DNA of 64,000 bases, taken from NCBI RefSeq assembly GCF_019049675.1, contig NZ_JAFMOW010000061.1, positions 124,001 through 188,000 on the forward strand, given 5' to 3'. Positions 10,230 through 17,927 of the stretch are shown in pieces. A model generated the notes under the pieces. That model had not been told where the DNA came from and made no database searches. It was given only the letters and a program-made list of their open reading frames with translations. The stretch's first letter is position 1. Every line of letters begins with the position of its first letter. This DNA comes from Rahnella bonaserana (lineage in GTDB: Bacteria > Pseudomonadota > Gammaproteobacteria > Enterobacterales > Enterobacteriaceae). Both the position numbers and the translations under genes were made by a program.

Positions 10230-12314
10230 TTATTCTCCGCCGATGGTGGCAGTCATACGGATCTGACGGCTGTCGGTCATTTCCAGATTCGACATCACCA
10301 CGATATTTGGCAGCGAACGGCGCAGGAAGCGCGACAACAACGGACGCAGCGCATGATTCACCAGCAGAACCGGCGGTGCGCCGAGCATATCCTGACGCTG
10401 CAACGCGGCTTCCGATTGCGTCAGCAGGCGTTCTGCCAGACCCGGTTCGAGGCCACCACCGCTTTGCAATGCCTGTAACAGCAGGCGTTCCAGCGAGGTA
10501 TCGAGGCCAATGACCTGCACTTCGCCGTTACCCGGGAACCATTGCTGAGTGATAGCTCGTCCCAGCGCAACACGAACCACAGAGGTCAGTTCATTCGGAT
10601 CCGGCTGATTCGGCGCGTACTCCGCCAGCGTTTCAACAATGGTACGCATGTCGCGGATAGAGACCCGCTCCGAAAGCAGATTCTGCAAAACTTTATGCAT
10701 GTTGGTCAGTGAAATGACGCCCGGAATGAAGTCTTCCGTCAGCTTCGGCATTTCTTTGGTGACGCGCTCCATCAGTTCCTGCGTTTCCTGACGGCCAAAC
10801 AGTTCTTTAGCGTGCAGGCTGATCAGGTGATTGAGGTGCGTCGCCACTACGGTACTGGCTTCCACCACGGTGAAGCCCTGAATTTGTGCCTGTTCGCGCA
10901 TGGCGGGTTCAATCCACACCGCCGCCAGCCCGAATGCCGGATCCACCGTCGGTTCGCCCGGCAGCTCGCCGATCGCACTGCCCGGGTTAATTGCCATCCA
11001 GCGCCCCGGATGTGCGGTGCCGGTGCCAATTTCCACGCCTTTCATCAGAATGCGATAGCCCGCTGGCGGCAGTTCGAGGTTGTCGCGGATATGAATGACC
11101 GGCGGCAGATAGCCCATTTCCTGCGCGAATTTCTTACGGATACTGCGGATACGTCCCAGCAGCTCGCCGTTCTGCGCAAAATCCACCATCGGGATCAGGC
11201 GGTAACCCACTTCCATCCCCAGCGGATCCTCAAGCTGCACGTCCTGCCAGCTGGCTTCCACCATCTGTTTGCCGCTTTCAGCCGCAGCCGGAACCGCTTC
11301 CTTCGCCGCAGGTTTTTTCTGCTCCTGTCCGCGCGTCCACCACGCCAGTGCTAACAGACCGGCAGTGAACATCAGGAACACCAGGTTTGGCATGCCCGGC
11401 ACCATACCGAGCAAGCCCAGAACACCGGCGCTCAGCATCATCACGCGCGGGTTACGGAACAGCTGGGTAACCATCTGCTCGCCGACGTCTTCGTTGGTAC
11501 CGACGCGGGTGACGATAACACCGGCAGCAGTGGAGATAACCAGTGCCGGGATCTGCGCGACCAGACCGTCACCGATGGTCAGCAGGGTGTAGCTTTCTGC
11601 CGCATGACCGAGATCCATACCGTGTTGCAATACACCCACCAGCAGGCCGCCGACCACGTTAATGATCATGATCATCAGGCCGGCAACGGCATCACCGCGC
11701 ACGAATTTACTCGCACCGTCCATTGAGCCGTAGAAGTCCGCTTCCTGCGTCACGTCGCTGCGGCGTTGTTTCGCTTCGTCTTCGCCAATCAGACCGGCGT
11801 TAAGATCCGCGTCGATTGCCATCTGTTTACCCGGCATCCCGTCGAGCACGAAACGCGCGCCCACTTCGGCGATACGTCCGGCACCTTTGGTGATAACCAT
11901 AAAGTTGATCAGCACCAGGATGATAAACACCACAATACCGATGGCGAAGTTACCGCCGACCAGGAAGTGGCCGAAAGCTTCGATAACCCGCCCTGCCGCC
12001 GCGCCGCCGGTGTGACCTTCCATTAAGATCACACGCGTCGAGGCCACGTTCAGCGACAGACGTAATAAAGTGGAAAACAGCAGAATGGTCGGGAACGCGG
12101 CGAAGTCCAGCGTACGCTGGGTGAACATCGCCACCAGCAGCACCATGATGGAAAGCGCAATGTTGAAGGTAAACAGCAAGTCGAGGATGAACGGTGGTAA
12201 CGGCAGCACCATCATCGACAGGATGATCAGGATAAGAATGGGGCCTGCCAGCACCTGCCATTGTCCGGACTTAAAGTTGGCGGGTAAACGCAGTATCGCG
12301 GCCAGATTAGCCAT
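10230..12314 (-). CDS. flhA: FlhA, flagellar type III export gate protein
   Basis: 694 residues. The N-terminal half has about eight membrane segments; the conserved FHIPEP region follows TM4 (ITKGAGRIAEVGARFVLDGM, then GKQMAIDADLNAGLIGEDEA). The C-terminal cytoplasmic half docks chaperone-substrate complexes and ends RQIRMTATIGGE. FlhA forms the nonameric export gate ring. The start at 12314 (MANLAAILRLPANFKSGQW, matching E. coli) overlaps the end of flhB by 8 bp, indicating coupled translation. Confidence 0.97.
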   Translation of the reverse strand: MANLAAILRLPANFKSGQWQVLAGPILILIILSMMVLPLPPFILDLLFTFNIALSIMVLLVAMFTQRTLDFAAFPTILLFSTLLRLSLNVASTRVILMEGHTGGAAAGRVIEAFGHFLVGGNFAIGIVVFIILVLINFMVITKGAGRIAEVGARFVLDGMPGKQMAIDADLNAGLIGEDEAKQRRSDVTQEADFYGSMDGASKFVRGDAVAGLMIMIINVVGGLLVGVLQHGMDLGHAAESYTLLTIGDGLVAQIPALVISTAAGVIVTRVGTNEDVGEQMVTQLFRNPRVMMLSAGVLGLLGMVPGMPNLVFLMFTAGLLALAWWTRGQEQKKPAAKEAVPAAAESGKQMVEASWQDVQLEDPLGMEVGYRLIPMVDFAQNGELLGRIRSIRKKFAQEMGYLPPVIHIRDNLELPPAGYRILMKGVEIGTGTAHPGRWMAINPGSAIGELPGEPTVDPAFGLAAVWIEPAMREQAQIQGFTVVEASTVVATHLNHLISLHAKELFGRQETQELMERVTKEMPKLTEDFIPGVISLTNMHKVLQNLLSERVSIRDMRTIVETLAEYAPNQPDPNELTSVVRVALGRAITQQWFPGNGEVQVIGLDTSLERLLLQALQSGGGLEPGLAERLLTQSEAALQRQDMLGAPPVLLVNHALRPLLSRFLRRSLPNIVVMSNLEMTDSRQIRMTATIGGE

Positions 12315-13461
12315 GGGTATCACTCTCTCCTGCTGCAAAATCCAGGCCGTCAGGCACTGGCAAATGTTGAGGTTTTTTCGGGATTAACCCGCCTTCACGC
12401 TTCCAGCGTTTGAGCTGATAAACCCAGGCCAGCACTTCCGCCACAGCCGCATATAACGCCGCCGGGATCTGCTGACCAATGTCACTATGCCGGTAAAGCG
12501 CACGCGCCAGAGGCGGCGCTTCCAGCATCGGAATTTTGTGTTCAGCGCCGAGTTCTTTGATGCGCAGCGCCACTTCACCCGCACCTTTCGCCAGAACCTT
12601 CGGCGCACTCATTTTGTTTTCGCTGTACTGCAACGCCACCGCGTAGTGCGTCGGGTTGGTGACGATAACGTCCGCTTTCGGCACATCGGCCATCATGCGG
12701 CGTTTTGCCATGGCGCGTTGTTGCTGACGGATACGCCCTTTGACGTGCGGATCGCCTTCCTGACTTTTATGCTCGTCGCGGATATCCTGCTTACTCATGC
12801 GCAGTTTTTTCAGGTTGCTCCAGATCTGCCAGAACACGTCGAATCCGACCATCGGCGTCAGCCCGAGTACCACCATCAGTCCGCAGAACACCACCATGTT
12901 CAGGGCTTCACCGAGCGCCGGGATGGTGGGTTGCGCCAGCAGGCGCATCATGTCCGGCCATTTATGCCACAAATACAATCCGGCGACGGTGCCTACCAGT
13001 AACGCTTTGAGAATGGCTTTCAGCAGTTCGGCCAGCACCTGTCCGGAGAATAAACGTTTGAAACCGGCAATCGGATCCATCCGGCTGAATTTGAATTCAA
13101 AGGATTTGCCGCTGAACATCAGTCCGCCGAGCAGTAGCGGTGCCGCGAGCGCAATCAGTACCAGACCGCCGATCACCGGTAATAATGCCCAGACCGCGCG
13201 TCCGAGCAGCGTCGCCATCTGCTGCAAAACCTGACGGTCATCGCTGACCATGCCGTGATCGAATTTCAGCCCCTGAGAAATCATGACACCAAGCTGGCGT
13301 GCCATTGATTCACCGGACATCCAGAGCAGTGTTAAACCGCCTCCGAGCATCAGAACGGAGGTCAGTTCGCGCGAGCGCGGGATTTGCCCTTCTTCACGTG
13401 CTTTTTCAAGCCTGTGTGCTGTGGGGGCCTCACTTTTTTCGAGATCGCTTTCTTCAGCCAC
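12307..13461 (-). CDS. flhB: FlhB, flagellar export specificity switch protein
   Basis: 384 residues starting at a GTG with AGGA 7 bases upstream: MAEESDLEKSEAPTAHRLEK. Four membrane segments are followed by a cytoplasmic domain containing the autocleavage motif NPTH (DVIVTNPTHYAVAL), which switches export from rod/hook to filament substrates. First gene of flhBAE. In most enterobacteria flhB follows cheZ directly; here cheZ is about 22 kb away, with fimbrial and peptide-export genes between. Confidence 0.96.
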   Translation of the reverse strand: MAEESDLEKSEAPTAHRLEKAREEGQIPRSRELTSVLMLGGGLTLLWMSGESMARQLGVMISQGLKFDHGMVSDDRQVLQQMATLLGRAVWALLPVIGGLVLIALAAPLLLGGLMFSGKSFEFKFSRMDPIAGFKRLFSGQVLAELLKAILKALLVGTVAGLYLWHKWPDMMRLLAQPTIPALGEALNMVVFCGLMVVLGLTPMVGFDVFWQIWSNLKKLRMSKQDIRDEHKSQEGDPHVKGRIRQQQRAMAKRRMMADVPKADVIVTNPTHYAVALQYSENKMSAPKVLAKGAGEVALRIKELGAEHKIPMLEAPPLARALYRHSDIGQQIPAALYAAVAEVLAWVYQLKRWKREGGLIPKKPQHLPVPDGLDFAAGESDTHG

Positions 13462-14045
13462 CGGCGGTTCCTGTCAGCATTTACCCGCGCGTAAGAACGC
13501 AACAGGCACAATTTCAGCCTTAGCATGACAAACATCTGCGGGTTCGATGGGCAGAACAAAGGGGGGTTTTGAGGTCTTTTCCCTAAATCAAACAGGACAG
13601 CGTGCCCGGTTCAGGAAAGTGAAAATGGCGCCCTGCGCTGAATCGTCGGCGCTAACATTTACATTTGACTATTTTGTGACAACCACGGAAATATCATCGC
13701 ACCGGGGGCTTTTGATTTACCCGCGCATCAGACGGGGCGCGTGTAATAGGAATAATCCTGGGATCCTCTCAGATTGATAATCAAAACAATTAATTAAGAA
13801 GCCTGTTTAAATAACTTTTAAATTATACAACGCGGGTGAAAAAACTAATTTCATGCATAATTATTTCCTTAATACATTATATTTTTGGGATCTAAATCCC
13901 GAAATTTAATTACATAAGCCGGCGAATAATACATAGTCTGAATAATTCATTTGCTGAATGTATAATCTAGTGCTTAAATAGCTCACCATCGCGTATGAAG
14001 CACAATAACCTGTAAAATAAAAGAATTGCTCAAAGGATTAGGACA
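13462..14045. other. Intergenic region between flhB and the fimB-like gene
   Basis: 584 bp without a convincing gene. The flhB-proximal third is GC-balanced and presumably holds the flhB promoter. From about 13780 the DNA becomes clearly AT-rich, as expected for a horizontally acquired edge and for the promoter of the rightward recombinase gene. This is the left boundary of the inserted island. No direct repeat or tRNA end was recognised. Confidence 0.5.
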
Positions 14046-14597
14046 ATGGCAGGGAGAAAATATCTCACTCATTTGGAAATTGAGAAACTGGTCGCGGCAA
14101 CCGCGCTCGGGAAAAACGCAGTCAGAGATAAATGCATGTTATTGATGTGTTTCATCCACGGTCTTCGCGTCAGCGAATTAACAAAGCTGCGGGTAAACGA
14201 CATTGAGCTGACAACGAATATAATTCACATCGCCCGCCTGAAAAATGGTTTTTCGGTTCATCACCCGTTACAAATCCGCGAGGTTAAGGCAATTAAAGAC
14301 TGGCTGAAAGTACGTTCACAATATCTTGATTCAGACACTGAGTGGTTATTTCTCTCGCGTCACGGTGGTCAGATCTCCCGCCAGCAGATCTACCGTTTAA
14401 TACGCAACTATGGAAAACAAGCCGGTATCAATGTCAATGTTCACCCTCATATGCTCCGGCATGCTTGCGGGTTTGCACTGGCAGATAAAGGATGTGATAC
14501 CCGTCTGATTCAGGATTATCTCGGTCACAGGAATATTCAAAACACCGTTATTTATACGGCAAGTAATGCGGAGCGGTTCAGAGCCATCAATATATAG
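14046..14597 (+). CDS. FimB/FimE-type tyrosine recombinase (distal copy)
   Basis: A 183-residue tyrosine recombinase of the short fimbrial-switch type. Catalytic residues are visible: R41 (GLRVSEL), H135 and R138 (HPHMLRH), H161 (LGHRNIQ) and nucleophile Y170 (TVIYTASN). Length and motifs match FimB/FimE of type 1 fimbriae, which invert the fimA promoter segment. It reads toward the fimbrial cluster but is nearly 7.5 kb from the invertible element, where a second recombinase (22382-22930) lies. It probably acts in trans; which direction it favours cannot be told from sequence. Confidence 0.9.
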   Translation: MAGRKYLTHLEIEKLVAATALGKNAVRDKCMLLMCFIHGLRVSELTKLRVNDIELTTNIIHIARLKNGFSVHHPLQIREVKAIKDWLKVRSQYLDSDTEWLFLSRHGGQISRQQIYRLIRNYGKQAGINVNVHPHMLRHACGFALADKGCDTRLIQDYLGHRNIQNTVIYTASNAERFRAINI

Positions 14598-14621
14598 TCA
14601 TCCTGTTCTGCGCCCCGAAAC

Positions 14622-14656
14622 GGAAATGCCCGCTTTATTTATAAAGGGGCATTTCC
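14622..14656 (+). terminator. Hairpin between convergent recombinase and LuxR genes
   Basis: Ten-base stem GGAAATGCCC / GGGCATTTCC, 25 bp after the recombinase stop and just beyond the end of the convergent LuxR-type gene. It lacks a T tract, so efficiency is uncertain; it could serve both directions. Confidence 0.55.
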
Positions 14657-14679
14657 CCCGCCCGCGCCCCTTTCCCAGT

Positions 14680-15330
14680 TCAGCACATGTGTTTCAACAT
14701 CAGGAACAGCTCGGCATCGGTTTTCACTCCCAGTTTGCGCATCGCATTGCATTTGTGCGCGCTGATCGTTTTAATGCTCAGTTGCTTAGCTTGCGCAATT
14801 TCCCGCAGGTCCATGCCGTTAAACAGGTGTCTGAGCACCTCCGTTTCGCTGCGCGTGATCCGCGCTGAAACCTGTATATTTTGTTCGGTCAGACGCACCA
14901 GGTCGCAACAGATCCGCGGGCTTAAGACGCGTTTTCGGGCAAACGCCTGTCTGAAATAATCCTCGGTGTCGCTCAGCGATTCACCGCGTGCAATCAGACT
15001 GATGTTGCGCTGGTTTACCAGCTTTCGCAGTTCGTTTCCGTTATGGCAAAGCGTATAGACCACCATATTCAGACGGGGAAATTGCTCGCTGAGATTTAGC
15101 AGAATATCCAGCCCTTCATGCAGATTTTCCTGCGCGCTGTGCAGGTCGGTCACCAGGATATCCACGGACTGATACATGAGGGCTTCTGAGATTTTCTCCA
15201 GACATGACTCTTTCACGCGAATATCGCAGCCGCTGTCAATGGACTTAATCAGTGATGACAGCCCGGAGAGCGTCAGCGGCTGGCTGTCCATCAGCGCCAC
15301 GGCGCGGGTCGATGTATGAGTATGATGCAT
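14680..15330 (-). CDS. LuxR-type (NarL/RcsB-like) transcriptional regulator
   Basis: 216 residues: an N-terminal receiver-like domain (ALMDSQPLTLSGLSSLI..., with DILVTDLHS at the usual phosphorylation position) and a C-terminal LuxR helix-turn-helix (about 150-210, ITRSETEVLRHLFNGMDLRE). The acidic pocket is incomplete, as in pseudo-receivers such as RcsA or BglJ, so control by phosphorylation is doubtful. It lies downstream of the neighbouring LuxR gene on the same strand and next to fimbrial genes, which suggests control of fimbriae or of the fimbriae/flagella balance. No sensor kinase gene is nearby. Confidence 0.82.
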   Translation of the reverse strand: MHHTHTSTRAVALMDSQPLTLSGLSSLIKSIDSGCDIRVKESCLEKISEALMYQSVDILVTDLHSAQENLHEGLDILLNLSEQFPRLNMVVYTLCHNGNELRKLVNQRNISLIARGESLSDTEDYFRQAFARKRVLSPRICCDLVRLTEQNIQVSARITRSETEVLRHLFNGMDLREIAQAKQLSIKTISAHKCNAMRKLGVKTDAELFLMLKHMC

Positions 15331-15403
15331 AACTCTCTTGCTCCTTGCTGCCGGGCGTCATTTCCCGGCACCGTTCCATTTGCGGATGTCCTTTAACCCC
15401 GGA

Positions 15404-16114
15404 TTAATGGCTGGCAGCCGGACCAATCTTCGCCATCCAGGTGCCCTGGGCAAAGAGTTCACTGTCATTGTGAAAACCCAGTTTCATCATCGCATTGCGC
15501 TTATGCGTGCTCACCGTGCGGATATCGCGATGCAGCGTCTGTGCCACGCGGGAAACACTCATCCCCGAGAAAAGGCAGGTCAGCACCTCGAGTTCGCGGG
15601 CAGTGAGTGCCGGGTTTTTCAGCGCGGTTTTTGAAACCAGCATCTTTGCTTTCGGGCTCAGCCATTGTTCACCGCCGGCCATCACGTCAAACACGCATTG
15701 CACCAGTGCCAGTTCCGGCTCGTGTTTAAGTAACACACCGTTGGCCGGTGAGGACGCCAGCAATTCCAGCACGCGGTGATCGCTGAAATCGGTGCAGATG
15801 ATAATTTTCATCGCCGGATGTGAATCCTGCAGCTGGGCCAGCAGGCGCAGGCCGTCGAGCACCGATTCCTTTTCCCCGCAGATGTCCATGATAAGCAGTG
15901 CCGGTAGCGAGCGGGCAATGGCCGCCGGAATACCGGCCAGGCGTTGTACATAATTGACGGATTTTGTGATGCCGCAGGAGCCGGTCAGTACGCGCTTCAT
16001 ACCCAGCGCGGTAACGGGACAAGCGTCCATAATCAATACGCCTTCTGCCGGTAAATCCGGGCGGAAAGCGCCAGGGGCAACATGACCCGGCATGAGGTTT
16101 TCGACACTGTTCAT
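15404..16114 (-). CDS. LuxR-type transcriptional regulator with receiver-like domain
   Basis: 236 residues with a receiver-like N-terminal half (GVLIMDACPVTALGMKRVL, then ALLIMDICGEKES) and a LuxR helix-turn-helix near the C terminus (LTARELEVLTCLFSGMSVSR). Related in architecture to the neighbouring regulator and to FimZ/FimW/MrkI-type fimbrial regulators; orthology to any of these is not established. It sits 120 bp downstream of the last fimbrial structural gene and could be partly co-transcribed with the fimbriae. Confidence 0.82.
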   Translation of the reverse strand: MNSVENLMPGHVAPGAFRPDLPAEGVLIMDACPVTALGMKRVLTGSCGITKSVNYVQRLAGIPAAIARSLPALLIMDICGEKESVLDGLRLLAQLQDSHPAMKIIICTDFSDHRVLELLASSPANGVLLKHEPELALVQCVFDVMAGGEQWLSPKAKMLVSKTALKNPALTARELEVLTCLFSGMSVSRVAQTLHRDIRTVSTHKRNAMMKLGFHNDSELFAQGTWMAKIGPAASH

Positions 16115-16234
16115 CTTAGCTTCCTTGTTTTCTCAGTCACATTCCCGACAGGGACATAATCCGGTACAAAATCCTTAGGTTACTTATTGAGGGTACTTAC
16201 TGGTTTTCCTCAGTTGTTGTGCTTTCTAACAAGA

Positions 16235-16792
16235 TTACTGGTAGGTAAACGTGACCTGTACGCTGCCGACGATCGTCCCCGGCTTTACCTTCCCCTGCGC
16301 ACTGTACGCCCGCGCCCGCATATCAAATGTGGTACTCCGGGTGGCGGTATCGATGGTCTGCACCTTCTGCGCCGCGTTTCCCAGTGCCATACCGTCGCTG
16401 CTTTGCAGCTGAATTTGCACCTGCGTGGCGCTGCCGGTGTTGGCGTACATGTCGCTTTCAGCCTCATCCGGTGTGCCGTTCACGGTCATGGTGGCTTCGG
16501 AAGTCGACGCCGGGCATTCCGTCAGCGCAATCGAAAAAGGTTTCCAGTCCGATGATGACCCGGCCTCTGCCATCGACGAGGCCAGGATCTGTTGCCCCAA
16601 ATCCACATTCATTCCGCCGGAGGGCAGGCTGATGGTGCACGGCGACGCTTTAATATTGCCGGTGATGTTCAGTACGGTGTCCGCGCTGACGGGTTGCCAA
16701 AACGTGCTGGCCGTCAGCCCCAGCCCAAGCCCCAGAAACAGCGCCGGTGCTTTTCCCTTATTGATTACAAATGCCGTTAAGCCTTTCATCAT
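16235..16792 (-). CDS. Minor fimbrial subunit (FimG/FimF-like)
   Basis: 185-residue pilin-like protein. A signal peptide ends at about PVSA, and the mature part begins DTVLNITGNIKASPC. Two cysteines (SPCTISL and LTECPAS) can form the pilin disulfide, and the C terminus VGSVQVTFTYQ is the chaperone-binding beta-zipper strand with the penultimate tyrosine. Chaperone-usher fimbrial subunit, probably a tip or adaptor subunit by its position at the end of the cluster. Confidence 0.85.
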   Translation of the reverse strand: MMKGLTAFVINKGKAPALFLGLGLGLTASTFWQPVSADTVLNITGNIKASPCTISLPSGGMNVDLGQQILASSMAEAGSSSDWKPFSIALTECPASTSEATMTVNGTPDEAESDMYANTGSATQVQIQLQSSDGMALGNAAQKVQTIDTATRSTTFDMRARAYSAQGKVKPGTIVGSVQVTFTYQ

Positions 16793-16824
16793 GGTGATAT
16801 TCCCTTACCGGTCACGTCCCGGAA

Positions 16825-17919
16825 TTACTGTATTTCTGCGCGGATGGTCGCGGTGGCGGTGAAATCACCGGTGCCCGGCTCTTTACCACTGGTGTTAATC
16901 GGAAATAAGTTAATTTGCGACGTTCCCACCTGTGAGGCGTAATCCATCGTCAGAGGTAAGCGTCCGCTGAGCGGTGCCACAGTTGCGCCGGCGCTGTCCT
17001 GGATCCTGACGCCCACATCGGCGTTAGTGGTCGAGAGCGCGGTCGGATCGTTGGCATCCGGCGTTCCCTGGAAAGAGAGGCTGACATTGACGCCTTCGGA
17101 AATATTGGTGCAGGCCACGTTGAAATTGACATTTTTCGGTGTGAAGTTTTTCGCCATCTGACCTTTGGTGGCGATATCGCCCGACAAGATGTCGCCAAAC
17201 GGTACCGTGATCACGCCACCACCATTGATTACGCACGACTGCGGCACCGTCACCGTGCCACTCATCCAGACGGTTGAGACTGGAACGGTCGACTGCGTCG
17301 TCGGATCAGAAGCGATATACACGTCCACCACTTTGGTCAGCGGAATGGTTTGTACACCGACAAAAGGCCGGCGGAAGTAGAGTGAAATTGTGCCGCGGGC
17401 GCCGGTAGCATAAGGATATCGGGCGCAGCTGGTCGCGGTGTTCTGGTTGCTGACACTGGTGAACGGCGTCGATTTGTAATCGCCAAATCCCCCGGCAATA
17501 TAGACCTGACTGGCCACCGCCAGGAACTCGTTGATACTGTAATAATTCAGGTTACCGTCGGTGTATGCCAGCCCGGTATCCGGCACTTTTGCCGTGACGT
17601 AACCGCCCACATAGTTACCGGTACAGGAACAGGTCACATTGTAGTTACCGCTGAGATTCCACTGATAGGCGTTGTTAACGATCTTACCGGCCGTGTTTTG
17701 GGTCGGGTCGGTCAACAAATAACTCATGTTGAACGTATAGGATTTTGTCCCGTCCGTCGGCGCACAGTCACTTGCCTGCGCGCCGGCGCTCAGTATGCCG
17801 CCGGTCAGCATCAGGCTGAACAATGCGCCTTTTTTACCCCCGGACATGCGGCGGAGGATCGGCTGGCGTCGTGAAGTCATGTCTGCTGATAATTGATTCA
17901 TACGATCGGTCATTTCCAT
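16825..17919 (-). CDS. Fimbrial tip adhesin (two-domain, FimH-like)
   Basis: 364 residues, about twice a normal pilin: an N-terminal lectin-like domain (about 50-225, with CSCTGNYVGGYV) followed by a C-terminal pilin domain (about 228-364, PQSCVINGG..., ending TATATIRAEIQ). This two-domain layout is that of FimH/MrkD-type adhesins. Signal peptide within the first about 50 residues (KKGALFSLMLTGGILSAGAQA). Starts 8 bp after the usher stop. The receptor cannot be predicted. An internal ATG is possible as start. Confidence 0.85.
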   Translation of the reverse strand: MEMTDRMNQLSADMTSRRQPILRRMSGGKKGALFSLMLTGGILSAGAQASDCAPTDGTKSYTFNMSYLLTDPTQNTAGKIVNNAYQWNLSGNYNVTCSCTGNYVGGYVTAKVPDTGLAYTDGNLNYYSINEFLAVASQVYIAGGFGDYKSTPFTSVSNQNTATSCARYPYATGARGTISLYFRRPFVGVQTIPLTKVVDVYIASDPTTQSTVPVSTVWMSGTVTVPQSCVINGGGVITVPFGDILSGDIATKGQMAKNFTPKNVNFNVACTNISEGVNVSLSFQGTPDANDPTALSTTNADVGVRIQDSAGATVAPLSGRLPLTMDYASQVGTSQINLFPINTSGKEPGTGDFTATATIRAEIQ

Positions 17920-17927
17920 GTTCCGCC

